Below, piece by piece: positions 1 to 8,734 of a stretch of DNA of 64,000 bases. A program made the translations under genes and the position numbers. The DNA is from Azospirillum brasilense (GTDB lineage Bacteria; Pseudomonadota; Alphaproteobacteria; Azospirillales; Azospirillaceae): assembly GCF_005222205.1 (NCBI RefSeq), contig NZ_CP032346.1:849001-913000 (forward strand), in the 5' to 3' direction. Position 1 is the first letter of the stretch, and each line of letters begins with the position of its first letter. The notes below the pieces were generated by a model. The model did no database searches, was not told the DNA's origin, and saw only the letters and a program-made list of their open reading frames with translations.

Positions 1-119
1 GTGCGGATGCCGACGACCTTGGAGATGTCGGCGTAGCTGAAGCTGTTGTAGCCGCCCCTGGCGATCAGGGAGCGCGCACAGCTTAGGATGTCGTCGGCTC
101 TGGTCGATGTGTTCCCCAT
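1..119 (-). CDS. TetR-family transcriptional regulator, N-terminal part (cut by window edge)
   Basis: Reading the minus strand from the ATG at 119 gives about 39 residues beginning MGNTSTRADDIL. They have the helix-turn-helix layout of TetR N-termini: a helix ending in IARGGYNSFSY, then a recognition region ADISKVVGIR. The rest of the gene lies left of the window, so length and ligand domain are unknown. A palindrome sits just upstream at 127-142. The next gene-sized object on the right is an IS630 copy about 100 bp away, so the regulator's own promoter region is short but probably intact. TetR membership rests only on the N-terminal pattern. Confidence 0.6.
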   Translation of the reverse strand, partial: MGNTSTRADDILSCARSLIARGGYNSFSYADISKVVGIR

Positions 120-126
120 ATCTTTA

Positions 127-142
127 CCTACCAACTAGTAGG
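127..142. promoter_or_regulatory. Palindrome upstream of the TetR gene, possible operator
   Basis: CCTAC and GTAGG face each other across six bases, 8 bp before the TetR-family start codon. TetR regulators usually bind such palindromes at their own promoter, so autoregulation is a reasonable inference. No promoter elements could be assigned with confidence. Confidence 0.35.
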
Positions 143-219
143 GAGCCCGTCAACGCAAATTTGATGCCCGCATATCAACGGGTATCGTCACGTAAACCCG
201 AATCACGGGTTGCCGGCCT

Positions 220-1283
220 TAAAGCGGATTTCGGCTCAGTTTAGATTCGGGTAGCCGCATAGCTTGAACCACGCTTTGGCGTCGGTGGCGGTGATTGCAT
301 TGAGGGCTGGGCCGAGTTCCTCGTTGAGGGCCTCGACGGTGCGGGCTTCCTTGGCGCGCAGGATTCCTTTGAGCTTGGCCCAGCCGGGCTCGATGGGCGA
401 GAGGTCGGGCGAGTAGCGCGGGAGGAAGCGGACACGGATCCCTGCGGTCTCAAAGGCGGCGAGGATATCGGCCCGCTTGTGAGCGGAAAGGTTGTCCATC
501 ACGACCACGGCGCCGGGTTTGTCGCGCCGGAGCACGGGCAAGAGCACCTGCTCGACAAAGGCGAGAAACACGGCCGAGGAGGTAGACGCCTCGATGCTCA
601 TGGCGGCCAGCATGCCTTCGGCGCTCAACGCCCCGAGCACCGTGACGCGGTGCCACGACCCACAGGGCACGGACCCGAGCGCCCGCTGGCCGCGCGGCGC
701 CCGGGCCTGGGTGGGCGTCATCTGGGTGTTGATGCCGGTTTCATCGAGGAAAACCAAACGCGCCGGTTCGTGGACCACCGCATCGTCCCGGTAGGCCGCG
801 CGTTCCGCGGCGATATCCATGCGCTCTTGCTCGCTGGCCCTCAGCGTCTTTTTTTGCGCGCCAACCCCAGCCGCTTCAAGGTGCGGCACACCACCGCCGG
901 GCTCAGCGCGATGCCGGTGCGTGCGGCCAACCGGTCGCGGTACTGTGCCAGTGTCGCGTCATTATCCTCCCGCACCAAGGCCCGCAGCACGCTCACGCCC
1001 TCCGCGTCCAGTTTGGCTGGTACGCCGCCGGCATGGGGCTTGGCGACCCGCCGCCCCTCAAGGCGCGCGGCCCGCACCCAGTTGTACGCGCAGGCTCGGC
1101 TGATCTGGAAGCGCCGCGCCAGCAACTCGGGGCCGCCCTCGTGGCGCTCATAAGCCAGCAGAACCCGTTCGCGCAGATCGGCGGAATATGGCTGGCCCAT
1201 GGCGCGCGGTCCTTCAGCGGTGTCTTCCTCCAACCGCTCAGGCCAGCCAAAATTCCGTCTATACTCAGCGACAATCCGCTTTA
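220..1283 (-). mobile_element. IS630-family insertion sequence, copy 1
   Basis: The element is bounded by TA dinucleotides at 220-221 and 1282-1283, the IS630 target. Its imperfect terminal repeats begin AAAGCGGATT on both sides. The only gene is a transposase in two overlapping frames. All reading frames match those of the second copy at 14004-15067, so the two copies look identical or nearly so but in opposite orientation. Confidence 0.9.
236..1200 (-). CDS. IS630-family transposase (two frames, probable -1 frameshift)
   Basis: Cut-and-paste DDE transposase. The first frame starts at the ATG at 1200 (MGQPYSADLRERV) and carries the HTH domain, ending ...ARKKRR at about 841. The second frame, ending at 236, carries the catalytic domain with FLDETG, VVMDNLSAHK and SPDLSPIEPGW, which give the D, D and E residues. 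The frames meet at a run of seven A residues (minus strand), where a -1 slip would join them into a protein of about 320 residues, the usual IS630 length. The identical arrangement in the second copy argues for programmed frameshifting rather than decay. Confidence 0.88.
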
Positions 1284-1554
1284 GGAATCCCTATCCGTGA
1301 GTCAGCGCCTCCGCTCGCCGGTATTAGTTTATGCGTGATCCCACAAACATCCCCATAAGCTGAAAATCCGGCGGGTGGACCGGAAGGGGCTGAATGGACC
1401 CTTTCCCATACCGGAGGCGTATCGGCAGCCGCCGATCGCCAACGCGATCGATGGCTTTACCGTTACCTCCCACGTAATCGCAGGAGGATCACGGAACGAC
1501 GATGCTGCTGTGGAGATCCGGTCGATCCGGACAACCCCACGAAGGAGTTCCGCC

Positions 1555-1923
1555 ATGACGAACGCAGCCCACGTCGCTCAGCGCTACATCGCCGTCTGGA
1601 ACGAGACCGACCCCGACCGCCGGCTGGCCCTGCTCGTCGAACATTGGAGCGATGATGCGCATTACCTTGACCCGATGGTTCAGGCGAACGGCCACGCCGG
1701 CGTCAACGCCCTGATCGGCGCCATGCAGCAGCGGTTCCCGAACTGTCGTTTCATCCTGCAGGGCACGCCCGACGGCCACAACGGCCGCGTGCGCTTCTCC
1801 TGGTGCCTCGTTCCGGCGGGGGCAGAGCCCATTGCCGGCGGCACCGACTTCATCTGGTTGGCCGCCGATGGACGCATCCGCTCGGTGAGCGGCTTTCTGG
1901 ACCGGGTTCCGGAAGGCGCATAG
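1555..1923 (+). CDS. SnoaL-like / NTF2-fold protein
   Basis: A 122-residue protein with the small alpha+beta-barrel pattern of the SnoaL/nuclear transport factor 2-like group: an N-terminal helix (AQRYIAVWNETD), HWSDDAHYLDP, and a C-terminal strand region (GGTDFIWLAADGRIRSVSGF). The ATG at 1555 is chosen because AAGGAG lies about 8 bases upstream; an in-frame extension back to 1375 has no such signal. It is followed 49 bp later by the alpha/beta hydrolase on the same strand, and a second SnoaL-like gene occurs at 3830. Members of this fold include isomerases, cyclases and binding proteins, so the substrate cannot be named. Confidence 0.75.
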   Translation: MTNAAHVAQRYIAVWNETDPDRRLALLVEHWSDDAHYLDPMVQANGHAGVNALIGAMQQRFPNCRFILQGTPDGHNGRVRFSWCLVPAGAEPIAGGTDFIWLAADGRIRSVSGFLDRVPEGA

Positions 1924-1972
1924 CGCACCGGCCATCCCGTCCCGCAACGTCCCGAACCCAGGAGCACCGGCC

Positions 1973-2821
1973 ATGAGCATGGCTTCGACAATTCCCGCCG
2001 CATCGGATCAGCCCGGCTTCATCCGCACCGAAGACGGTGTGGCCCTCTTCTACCGGGATTGGGGACTGGGGAAGCCCGTCGTCTTCCTGTCCAGCTGGTC
2101 GCTGAATTCCGATTCCTGGGCCTACCAGATGCTGGCGCTGGCCGAGCGCGGCTACCGCTGCATCGCTTACGATCGCCGTGGCCATGGCCGGTCGAGCGAC
2201 CCGGGAACCGGCTTCGACTTCGACCGGCTGGCCGACGACCTCGCCACCCTGCTCGACACGCTCGACCTGAATGGCGTCACGTTGGTCGGCCATTCCATGT
2301 CCTGCGGGGAAATCGTCCGCTATCTGAGCCGGCACGGCGACCGCCGCGTTTCCCGTACGGTTCTGGTTGGCACGGTGACCCCAACGCTTTCCCGCACCGA
2401 TGACAACCCCGACGGAATCGATCCCACCGTCTTCGAAGCCTTCCGCTCGGATTGCCTGCTGCGGGACTTTCCGAAATGGCTCGAGGACAACATCCGCCCC
2501 TTTATGACGGCGGACAGTTCACCCGGCATGATGGCCTGGGTGAAATCGATGGCCTTGCAAGCCTCGTTGAAAGCGCTTCTGGACTGCCATCGGGCGACGA
2601 CGTCCACGGATTTCCGGCGGGAGCTTCAGGACATCACCGTGCCGACCTTGCTGATCCACGGCGATTTGGATGTGTCCAGCCCGCTTGGCACCACCGGGAT
2701 GACAACCGCCGAACTGATGTCGAACGCGACGCTGATCGTCTACGAGGGGGCGCCGCACGGTCTGTTCCTGACGCATATGGACCGCTTCAACCGGGACCTG
2801 CTGACCTTTCTGGATGGATGA
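1973..2821 (+). CDS. Alpha/beta hydrolase, haloperoxidase/arylesterase-like
   Basis: A 282-residue alpha/beta-hydrolase. The nucleophile elbow GHSMSCG puts the serine at residue 108. The acid is probably Asp233 in HGDLDVSSP and the histidine His262 in APHG. The YDRRGHGRS loop is typical of non-heme haloperoxidase and arylesterase-like members; these are usually esterases or lactonases in practice. No signal peptide is visible, so it should be cytoplasmic. It sits between a SnoaL-like gene and an XRE/MmyB regulator on the same strand, which suggests one small regulated unit for a minor metabolite or xenobiotic. The ATG at 1973 follows an AGGAGCACCGGCC stretch. Confidence 0.85.
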   Translation: MSMASTIPAASDQPGFIRTEDGVALFYRDWGLGKPVVFLSSWSLNSDSWAYQMLALAERGYRCIAYDRRGHGRSSDPGTGFDFDRLADDLATLLDTLDLNGVTLVGHSMSCGEIVRYLSRHGDRRVSRTVLVGTVTPTLSRTDDNPDGIDPTVFEAFRSDCLLRDFPKWLEDNIRPFMTADSSPGMMAWVKSMALQASLKALLDCHRATTSTDFRRELQDITVPTLLIHGDLDVSSPLGTTGMTTAELMSNATLIVYEGAPHGLFLTHMDRFNRDLLTFLDG

Positions 2822-2882
2822 GCGGCGGCGCTGGTATCATGGAACGCAGAACACCGAAGACGCCGGACGGGAGGCCGGAACG

Positions 2883-3728
2883 ATGCCGCAAACAGCCGCC
2901 CGTCACCAACCGCCCCCCAGGACCGTGCCGCGCCAGCCGGTCGGGGAATTGCTGCGCATCTGGCGCAAGCGGCGCGGCTTCAGCCAACTCGACCTTGCCT
3001 GCGAGGCCGACGTTTCGACCCGCCATGTCAGCTTCCTGGAAACGGGACGCTCGCAGCCCAGCCGGACCATGCTGCTTCATCTGGCGGAACGGATGGACAT
3101 TCCGCTGCGCGACCGCAACGCGCTGCTCGCCGCGGCGGGCTTCGCACCGGTCTTTTCCGAACACCGGTTGGACGATCCGGAGATGCAGGCCGCCCGTCAG
3201 GCCGTCGATCTCGTGCTGACCGGGCACGAGCCTCACCCGGCGCTGGCTGTGGACCGGCATTGGACGCTGGTCGCGGCCAACCGGGCGGTCGCACCGCTGC
3301 TCACCGGAGCCGCGCCGGACCTTCTCCAGCCTCCGGTGAACGTGCTGCGCCTCAGCCTCCACCCCTCCGGGCTGGCGCCGCGGATCGAAAACCTCGCTCA
3401 GTGGCGGGCGCACGTCCTGCACCGGCTGATTCGCCAGATTGACGTCAGCGCCGATCCTGTGCTGGCCGCGCTGTTCGGCGAGTTGAAGGGCTACCCGGTG
3501 CCCGATGGGCAGCCTTCGCACAGCCGGAGCGAGCCGCTGTCGTCGCATGATGGCGTGGTGGTTCCTTTGCGGCTCAGGACGGAAAGCGGGACGCTCAGCT
3601 TCTTCAGCACCACGACGGTGTTTGGAACGGCGGTGGACGTCACCTTGTCCGAGCTGGCCATCGAGGCTTTCTTCCAGGCCGACCTCGCCACAGCGGAGTT
3701 CATGCGGCAGGCCCTCGCCCGGTTGTGA
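2883..3728 (+). CDS. XRE-family regulator with MmyB-like ligand domain
   Basis: A DNA-binding regulator of 281 residues. Residues about 19-75 form an XRE helix-turn-helix (RGFSQLDLACEADVSTRHVS, then ETGRSQPS). The rest matches the MmyB-like domain, a PAS-like ligand pocket recognisable by WTLVAANRAVAPLL and the C-terminal FFSTTTVFGTAVDVTLSELA. The ATG at 2883 has GGGAGG upstream; an ATG at 2814 would overlap the hydrolase end and adds residues that do not look conserved. Regulators of this type commonly control the adjacent oxidoreductase or hydrolase gene, so the hydrolase at 1973 is the likely target. The ligand is unknown. Confidence 0.85.
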   Translation: MPQTAARHQPPPRTVPRQPVGELLRIWRKRRGFSQLDLACEADVSTRHVSFLETGRSQPSRTMLLHLAERMDIPLRDRNALLAAAGFAPVFSEHRLDDPEMQAARQAVDLVLTGHEPHPALAVDRHWTLVAANRAVAPLLTGAAPDLLQPPVNVLRLSLHPSGLAPRIENLAQWRAHVLHRLIRQIDVSADPVLAALFGELKGYPVPDGQPSHSRSEPLSSHDGVVVPLRLRTESGTLSFFSTTTVFGTAVDVTLSELAIEAFFQADLATAEFMRQALARL

Positions 3729-3829
3729 GGAGCAGCCCAGCCCGACAGAGGCACCACCCTTGCGCCGGCATGGCGCACGGGACCCGGCCCTATCATGGCG
3801 GACCATCCCATGATGGGCGGAGATGCGGC

Positions 3830-4246
3830 ATGGCGCAGACCGACATCGAGTTGCTTCGCAACCTGTACGACCGCTACGCCGTGGGCGATGTGGCGCCGTT
3901 GTTCGAGCATCTCGCCCCCGACGTCGAGTGGATATCCTGCGGCCGGTCCCCGGCCCTTGCGGCCTTTTCCGGCATCTTCAACGGCCTGGACGGTGTCCAG
4001 CGCTATTTCCAGGGTTTGACCCAGGAATGGACGATCACCAAGCACGAGATGCGGGACATCGCAAGGGATGGAGACCAAGTCGTCACGCGCAACCTCGTTG
4101 AGGCCGTCAGCAAAGTCACCGGGAAACCGGTGGCGGTGACGACCGAACACCGGTGGGTGCTGCAGGACGGCCGAATCCGCCGCTTCGAGGAGCGTTGCGA
4201 CGATGAGGCGGCCCTGGAGGCGGCTTGCCGCCCATCCGAGCCTTAA
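3830..4246 (+). CDS. SnoaL-like ketosteroid-isomerase-fold protein
   Basis: A 138-residue protein with the SnoaL/ketosteroid isomerase-like pattern: LLRNLYDRYAVGDVAPLFEHL, VEWISCG, FNGLDGVQRYFQGL, and a terminal TEHRWVLQDGRIRRFEER strand pair. The ATG at 3830 gives the usual length for the family; further upstream the frame lacks conserved character. It follows the XRE/MmyB gene by about 100 bp on the same strand and may be part of its regulon. The protein is not the same as the SnoaL-like one at 1555. Enzymatic activity cannot be predicted from the fold alone. Confidence 0.75.
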   Translation: MAQTDIELLRNLYDRYAVGDVAPLFEHLAPDVEWISCGRSPALAAFSGIFNGLDGVQRYFQGLTQEWTITKHEMRDIARDGDQVVTRNLVEAVSKVTGKPVAVTTEHRWVLQDGRIRRFEERCDDEAALEAACRPSEP

Positions 4247-4316
4247 CGGCCCGGTTGCCCAACGGAGCGCGATGATGGGAGTGGCGCTCGCCGGAAGGAT
4301 CCTCATTCGCTGTCCG

Positions 4317-4769
4317 GGCGACTTTTGGACCTTGGCTTGACCGCGAGAAGCATCCGTGATCCTGCAAACGACATCGTCCAGTTGCCCGCAAGGAACCTTG
4401 ATCTGGAGTTGCACGCCTTGGGGCGTGAAGCTGTTGGCCTCGGAAGAGGCCGCCGGGAAGGCGCCAAACCCCGACCTGATCCTGGCCTCGTCGGCGAAGG
4501 CGCACGTGACGGTCAAGGCTGCAAAGCGGATGATCGGCTGACGTTCAGCGGCATGAGGACACGCCGCTGCGGTGCCACCGTAGGCACGCACCGGGAAGAA
4601 CGCCACCGAACCAGCGGCTGACCACCAGCGCCACCCGATCCAGCGTCTGGCCGTCCATGGCCTGAAGAATCAGGCGTCCCGCCGTTCCCCCCGGTTCGCC
4701 GTCATCGCTGGACCGGCAGAGGTCGCCGATCCGGATGGCCTAGCAGTTGGACGCCTCAAAAAGCCGTAG
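4317..4769 (-). pseudogene. Decayed IMPACT/YigZ-family gene
   Basis: Reading the minus strand, the conserved IMPACT core is visible: FEASNC, then an in-frame TAG where Trp is expected (at about 4740), RIGDLCRSSDDGEPGGTAG, and LVVSRWFGGVLPGA. About 11-12 bases seem to be missing at about 4580, after which another frame resumes with VRAYGGTAAA and the C-terminal domain ending near DASRGQAKVQ. The N-terminal part upstream of FEAS is absent. A nonsense change, a frameshifting deletion and 5' loss make this a clear pseudogene. An IS5-type relic lies immediately on its 5' side. Confidence 0.75.
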
Positions 4770-4822
4770 CGCTGTCGACGTTCTGGTGATTCCCTTTGCT
4801 TGAGGGCGAAGGAGGACGGAAC

Positions 4823-5022
4823 ATGGCCGGTCAAGCTGGGCTGTTCGATCTACAGGACCGCTACGCGGAACTGAGCAGGAGCGGCAACCAGAAGGCGGGT
4901 ATGGGCTGTTCATCCGCACCATCGGCCTGGGTCGCGCGACGGTGAAGATCGGCTACGCCAACCTCGTCCACAATTTTAGACGGCTGATCTGGCTTGAGGG
5001 GCGAACTGCGCCCCTATTAAGG
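4823..5022 (+). pseudogene. Internally deleted IS5-family transposase relic
   Basis: The first 23 codons (MAGQAGLFDLQDRYAELSRS...) match the N-terminus of IS5-type transposases and are preceded by AAGGAGG. From 4906, in a different frame, comes the C-terminus typical of the same family: LFIRTIGLGRATVKIGYANL and RRLIWLEGRTAP. About 300 central codons, including the catalytic residues, are gone. Terminal repeats were not identified. It cannot encode an active transposase. Confidence 0.7.
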
Positions 5023-5108
5023 CCAAAACCGAGAGTTCAGCCCCTGAAGAACGCCGCTCTTCCACCCGCGTGGCCCCTCATCGGCATCAACCCGCGCTCA
5101 GGGGCGGT

Positions 5109-5549
5109 CTAATCGAGGTGTTCCAATGCAGTCAGCGTCGCCTTGTCCATTCGGCCATCAAAGCAGAGCGCAAGCGCCTCTTGGTAAAGGGGAACGGACT
5201 CCTTCGCAGCCAAGGCGAACAGGGTCATGCAGGAGTGGAACTTCAAGTCGTCCGGGGAGCCGAAGATCTCATGGAGCGATCGCCCCCGGATCGCCAGAAC
5301 GGCCCGCGTCGCGGCTTTCAATCGTGGGCCGAGCGTCGGATGCTCCAGATAGGCGTGCGCCTCGTCGAGGGAAGCGATGCCGTAGAACTCAGCGGTTGTC
5401 GAGCGGCCGAGGCCGCGCAGTTGCGGAAAAATGAACCACATCCAATGGCTCCGCTTGCGCCCGTCCCGCAGTTCGTCGAGCACCGTCGCGAACACCGGCT
5501 CCTGTGCGGTCACGAACCGTTGGAGATTGAAGGGATCGTCCAGTTGCAT
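5109..5549 (-). CDS. DUF1810 family protein
   Basis: A 146-residue protein matching the DUF1810 pattern: DPFNLQRFVTAQ at the start, KRSHWMWFIFPQLRGLGRS, AHAYLEHPTLGPRL, and DDLKFHSCMTLFA. Structures of this family show a calpastatin-like helical fold, but no activity is established to my knowledge. The ATG at 5549 is favoured by GGAGG six bases upstream; a longer reading from 5576 has no such site. The gene points away from the IclR regulator at 5833 and is separated from it by about 280 bp that appear non-coding. Confidence 0.85.
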   Translation of the reverse strand: MQLDDPFNLQRFVTAQEPVFATVLDELRDGRKRSHWMWFIFPQLRGLGRSTTAEFYGIASLDEAHAYLEHPTLGPRLKAATRAVLAIRGRSLHEIFGSPDDLKFHSCMTLFALAAKESVPLYQEALALCFDGRMDKATLTALEHLD

Positions 5550-5773
5550 TCCAGCCCTCCCGACTGAGGAGTCCACAGGATCGTCGCTCCGGTGATCTGC
5601 TGCCCGGTGGACGGCTTTCCCTGGTCAACATTCCGCCCTTTCGCGACAGTACCAGAGTGGGCCAAGTTGCCCCACAAACCTGTCGCCGATTGGATTTATG
5701 GAAAAACCGGATCTGCAATCGGACCACTCGGACCCCACCGACACCGTCACCATCGTCCGCTGGCTCAAAGTGA

Positions 5774-5784
5774 AATGGCGTTGC
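5774..5784. promoter_or_regulatory. Possible IclR operator upstream of the iclR-type gene
   Basis: The minus strand reads GCAACGCCATT, closely matching GCAACGCCGTT and GCAACGACGTT upstream of the rraA-type operon (13652-13735). It lies about 50 bp before the regulator's start, a natural position for autoregulation. The assignment rests on this shared 11-base word only. Confidence 0.4.
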
Positions 5785-5832
5785 ATACCTATCCATCTTC
5801 AGGCATTGAATGCTCACGTTGAGGGCTGGCAG

Positions 5833-6609
5833 ATGGCGAAGACGAAGGACACAGAACCGGAATCCGTGGCTGGTGTTTCCGCGGTGGAGCGAGCGCTCGC
5901 TGTTCTGACAGCGTTTCGGCGCGGCGACGGCGCTTTAACCCTGGCCGAGCTGGCCGAACGCACCGGTCTGGTCAAGAGTACGATCATGCGGTTGGCGGTC
6001 TCTTTGCAACGCTATCGCTTGATCGCACGCCTCCCGGACGGCAGCTACCGATTGGATGCAGAGACGCTGAGGCTCGGCACAGCTTACCAACAGGCCTTCA
6101 ACCTTGCAGACCACGTCATGCCCACACTGGAGCGTCTCGCCTCCGAGACGGGCGAGACCGCGGCTTTTTACGTGCATCATGGGGAGGAACGGCTTTGCCT
6201 GTTCCGAGTGGAGAGTTCGAACCGCATCCGCCTGCACGTGCAACCCGGCGACACGCGGCCAATGGACCGCTCGGCCTCTGCCCAGGTTTTGCAGTTGTTC
6301 GCCAACGGTCCGACGGGAACGGATGTCGATGCAAAGCTGCCGTTGTTCACCTCGGGCGCCACTGACCCCCACGCCGCCTCGCTTGCGACCCCCGTGTTCG
6401 GTGTCGGCCAAGCGCTCATGGGCGCGCTCATTGTGTCGGGGCCGGTGAGCCGATTGACAGCGGAGCGCGCCCAGCAGATCCGAGGCAGGCTGCTCGATGA
6501 AGCCGCCACGCTGACCCTGGCGTGCGGAGGGACGCCGATCGCCCCCCCGACCAAGAAATTTACGCTTCGTCGAAAACCTCTTGGGCCGAAACGTCGCAAG
6601 GATTTGTGA
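5833..6609 (+). CDS. IclR-family transcriptional regulator
   Basis: A 258-residue IclR-type regulator. Residues 15-75 form the winged helix (LTLAELAERTGLVKSTIMRL), and the C-terminal effector-binding domain follows (ETAAFYVHHGEERLCLFRVE, DRSASAQVLQLF, ATPVFGVGQALMGALIVSG). The ATG at 5833 is preceded by GAGGG; an earlier in-frame ATG at 5698 would add 45 non-conserved residues. It is convergent with the catabolic cluster at 6657-13569 and probably controls it, as the same short word occurs in both promoter regions. IclR proteins commonly respond to aromatic or sugar-acid intermediates; the effector here is unknown. Confidence 0.88.
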   Translation: MAKTKDTEPESVAGVSAVERALAVLTAFRRGDGALTLAELAERTGLVKSTIMRLAVSLQRYRLIARLPDGSYRLDAETLRLGTAYQQAFNLADHVMPTLERLASETGETAAFYVHHGEERLCLFRVESSNRIRLHVQPGDTRPMDRSASAQVLQLFANGPTGTDVDAKLPLFTSGATDPHAASLATPVFGVGQALMGALIVSGPVSRLTAERAQQIRGRLLDEAATLTLACGGTPIAPPTKKFTLRRKPLGPKRRKDL

Positions 6610-6656
6610 CGGAGCCTCCAGTTCGTAATGCTCCAAATCGTGCGAAGCGCCTCCTC

Positions 6657-7298
6657 CTATGAGGCGTGCGAGAACATGGGGAGCCCTGACACATCCAGTT
6701 CCGCGCGCAGCGGTGTGCCCGTCCTACTCGCCGTGATGAACAGGCTGCGCCGGTCCGGACCGCCGACGGCGAGGGTGGTGGTGCCGACACCGGCACAGGA
6801 CACAATGCGGTCCAATGGCTCCGCCACCGGCGAAAGCCGCCACACCGAACCGAATCCGGTATGGCAGATGAGCAGGTTGCCTCCCGCATCAAGCGCGAGC
6901 CCGCCCGGGCCTCCGGGACCACCATGCGGATAAGCGAATACACCGAGCTTGGTGACCAGCCCGCTGGCAGGCAACGGCACCCGCCAGATCTGGTTGGACC
7001 GCGTGACGGCAACGAGGAGGAATGCCTCCTCTGGGTCCACAACGATTCCATTTGGGCTTGGAACCGTGTTGACGAGGCAAGTCAGCCTGCCGTCCGGTGT
7101 CAGGCGCCAGACCCGACCCGTCGGATCGTGCATTCCGGTCTGGCCCTGGCCTGTGAAATGGAGGTTGCCCGACGGCGCAAACACGAGGTCGTTGACGCCC
7201 TTGGTCTCGCTCCCTTGGCGCGCGTGCTGCGCGCCATTGTGGTCCAGCGCGACGCCTGGACGGCTATTCAGCCGCTGCGGGGGTCTCGCCGACGGCAC
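6657..7298 (-). pseudogene. SMP-30/gluconolactonase-like gene, N-terminally truncated
   Basis: The 213 codons contain the second half of an SMP-30/gluconolactonase/LRE-type beta-propeller: KGVNDLVFAPSGNLHFT, GRVWRLTPDGR, PSPNGIVVDPEE and GGLALDAGGNLLICHTG. Intact members have about 90 more residues before the VNDL motif, including the first metal-binding glutamate. Here the frame begins inside the end of the MFS gene (overlap 7264-7298) with residues that do not look like the family. The lactonase is therefore probably inactive. It may have been joined to the operon's 3' end by a deletion. A short domain with another role cannot be excluded. Confidence 0.6.
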
Positions 7299-8586
7299 GC
7301 GTCTTCCGAACGCCCATCACCAGCACGATCAGGGCGCCGGTCATCGCCAGGACTGCGATGGGCAGCAGGGCCGCGCCAAAGCTGCCGGTCGCATCCTGGA
7401 TCGCCCCCACCAGAGACACCATCCCGCCGCCGACGAGGTTGGACACCGCGTTGATGCCCGCGATGCCGGCGGCGGCCGTCGTGGGCGACAGCGTGGTCGA
7501 GGTGAACGCCCAGAACGGCCCCTTGAAGGAGGAGTAGCTCGCCAGCACGCAGCTCAGCAACACCACCGTCAGCGCCAGCGAATCGCGTGCGAAGAACACA
7601 CCGATCACCCCGGCGGAAATGACCATCAGAGGCAATGCCGTGTGCCACCGCCGTTCCCCCGTGCGGTCGGAGTGCATGCCCCAGAACATCATGAGCGCCG
7701 CGGCGATGCCGTAGGGGATCGAGTTGACCAGCCCGGTCTGGAAGTTGGTCAGGCCGAAGCTCTTGATGAGCTGGGGCTGCCAGACCGACAGGCTGGAGCT
7801 CGCCGCCGAGCTGGCGGAGCAGGCAAGGGCCAGGCCCCAGACGTAGGGGTTGCGGGCAAGCTGGGCAAGCGAGAGGTGACCGACGGCGTGCTTGGTTGCC
7901 TTCTCCGCGTCCAGCGTCCGGGTCAGCCAGCCTTGCTGCTCGGCCGACAGCCAGTGCGCATCCTGGGGCCGATCCTTGAGGACGAACAGGCAGGTGATGC
8001 CGAGCAGCACCGTCGGAATGCCTTCCGCGACGAACACCCATTGCCAGCCGTGCAGCCCCAACACTCCGTCCGCCTGCAACAGGCCCGCCGAGACCGGCGA
8101 ACCGATGAAGCTGGCGAGCGGGATGGACATCGAGAAGGCGGCGACAATCCGTGCGCGGTAGCGGGCTGGGAACCAATAGGTCGCGAACAGGATGATGCCG
8201 GGGTAGAAGCCCGCCTCGGCGACGCCCAAAAGGAATCGCAGCACGTAGAAGGAGAGAGGTCCTTGCGTCAGGGCCATCAGGACGCACATGGCGCCCCAGG
8301 AGATCATGATGCGCGCAATCCAGCGCCGGGCGCCGTACCGCTGCAGCATCAGGTTGCTGGGCACCTCGAACAGGAAGTAGCCGATGAAGAACAGGCTGCC
8401 ACCGAGGCCGTACGCGAACGCGGAAAGGCCAAGTTGCGGACGCATCTGCAGCGAAGCCACGCCAATGTTCGAGCGATCGAGCAGATTGAAGAAATAGCAG
8501 AGCATCAGGAACGGCACGAGGCGAAAAATCACCTTCCGCATCGTTGCCCGTTCCAGACCGTCTTGCCCGACATGGTTGCCTTGCAT
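7264..8586 (-). CDS. MFS transporter, anion:cation symporter type
   Basis: A 440-residue inner-membrane transporter with twelve predicted hydrophobic segments. The ACS-type signatures are present: CYFFNLLDRSNIGVASL after the first helix, RFLLGVAEAGFYPGIILF, and YWFPARYRARI in loop regions. Such transporters bring in organic acids (tartrate, phthalate, 4-hydroxyphenylacetate, hexuronates). The ATG at 8586 is chosen because GGAGGA lies 7 bases upstream. It follows the FAD/Fe-S dehydrogenase by about 150 bp and is probably in the same operon, so its substrate is likely the hydroxy or sugar acid metabolised by the upstream genes. Its 3' end overlaps the truncated SMP-30 frame. Confidence 0.88.
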   Translation of the reverse strand: MQGNHVGQDGLERATMRKVIFRLVPFLMLCYFFNLLDRSNIGVASLQMRPQLGLSAFAYGLGGSLFFIGYFLFEVPSNLMLQRYGARRWIARIMISWGAMCVLMALTQGPLSFYVLRFLLGVAEAGFYPGIILFATYWFPARYRARIVAAFSMSIPLASFIGSPVSAGLLQADGVLGLHGWQWVFVAEGIPTVLLGITCLFVLKDRPQDAHWLSAEQQGWLTRTLDAEKATKHAVGHLSLAQLARNPYVWGLALACSASSAASSSLSVWQPQLIKSFGLTNFQTGLVNSIPYGIAAALMMFWGMHSDRTGERRWHTALPLMVISAGVIGVFFARDSLALTVVLLSCVLASYSSFKGPFWAFTSTTLSPTTAAAGIAGINAVSNLVGGGMVSLVGAIQDATGSFGAALLPIAVLAMTGALIVLVMGVRKTRAVGETPAAAE

Positions 8587-8734
8587 TGTGCGTTCCTCCA
8601 TGGCTGTTTTCGGTATGCTTCGCCGTCCGGCACCCAGAAGCTCGCCCATTTGGATGTGCAGGCGGAGGCGGCGTTGTCAGCAAAATAAAATAGCGCTGCG
8701 AAACTCTGATGAGCTGGACCCTGGCAAGACCTGC

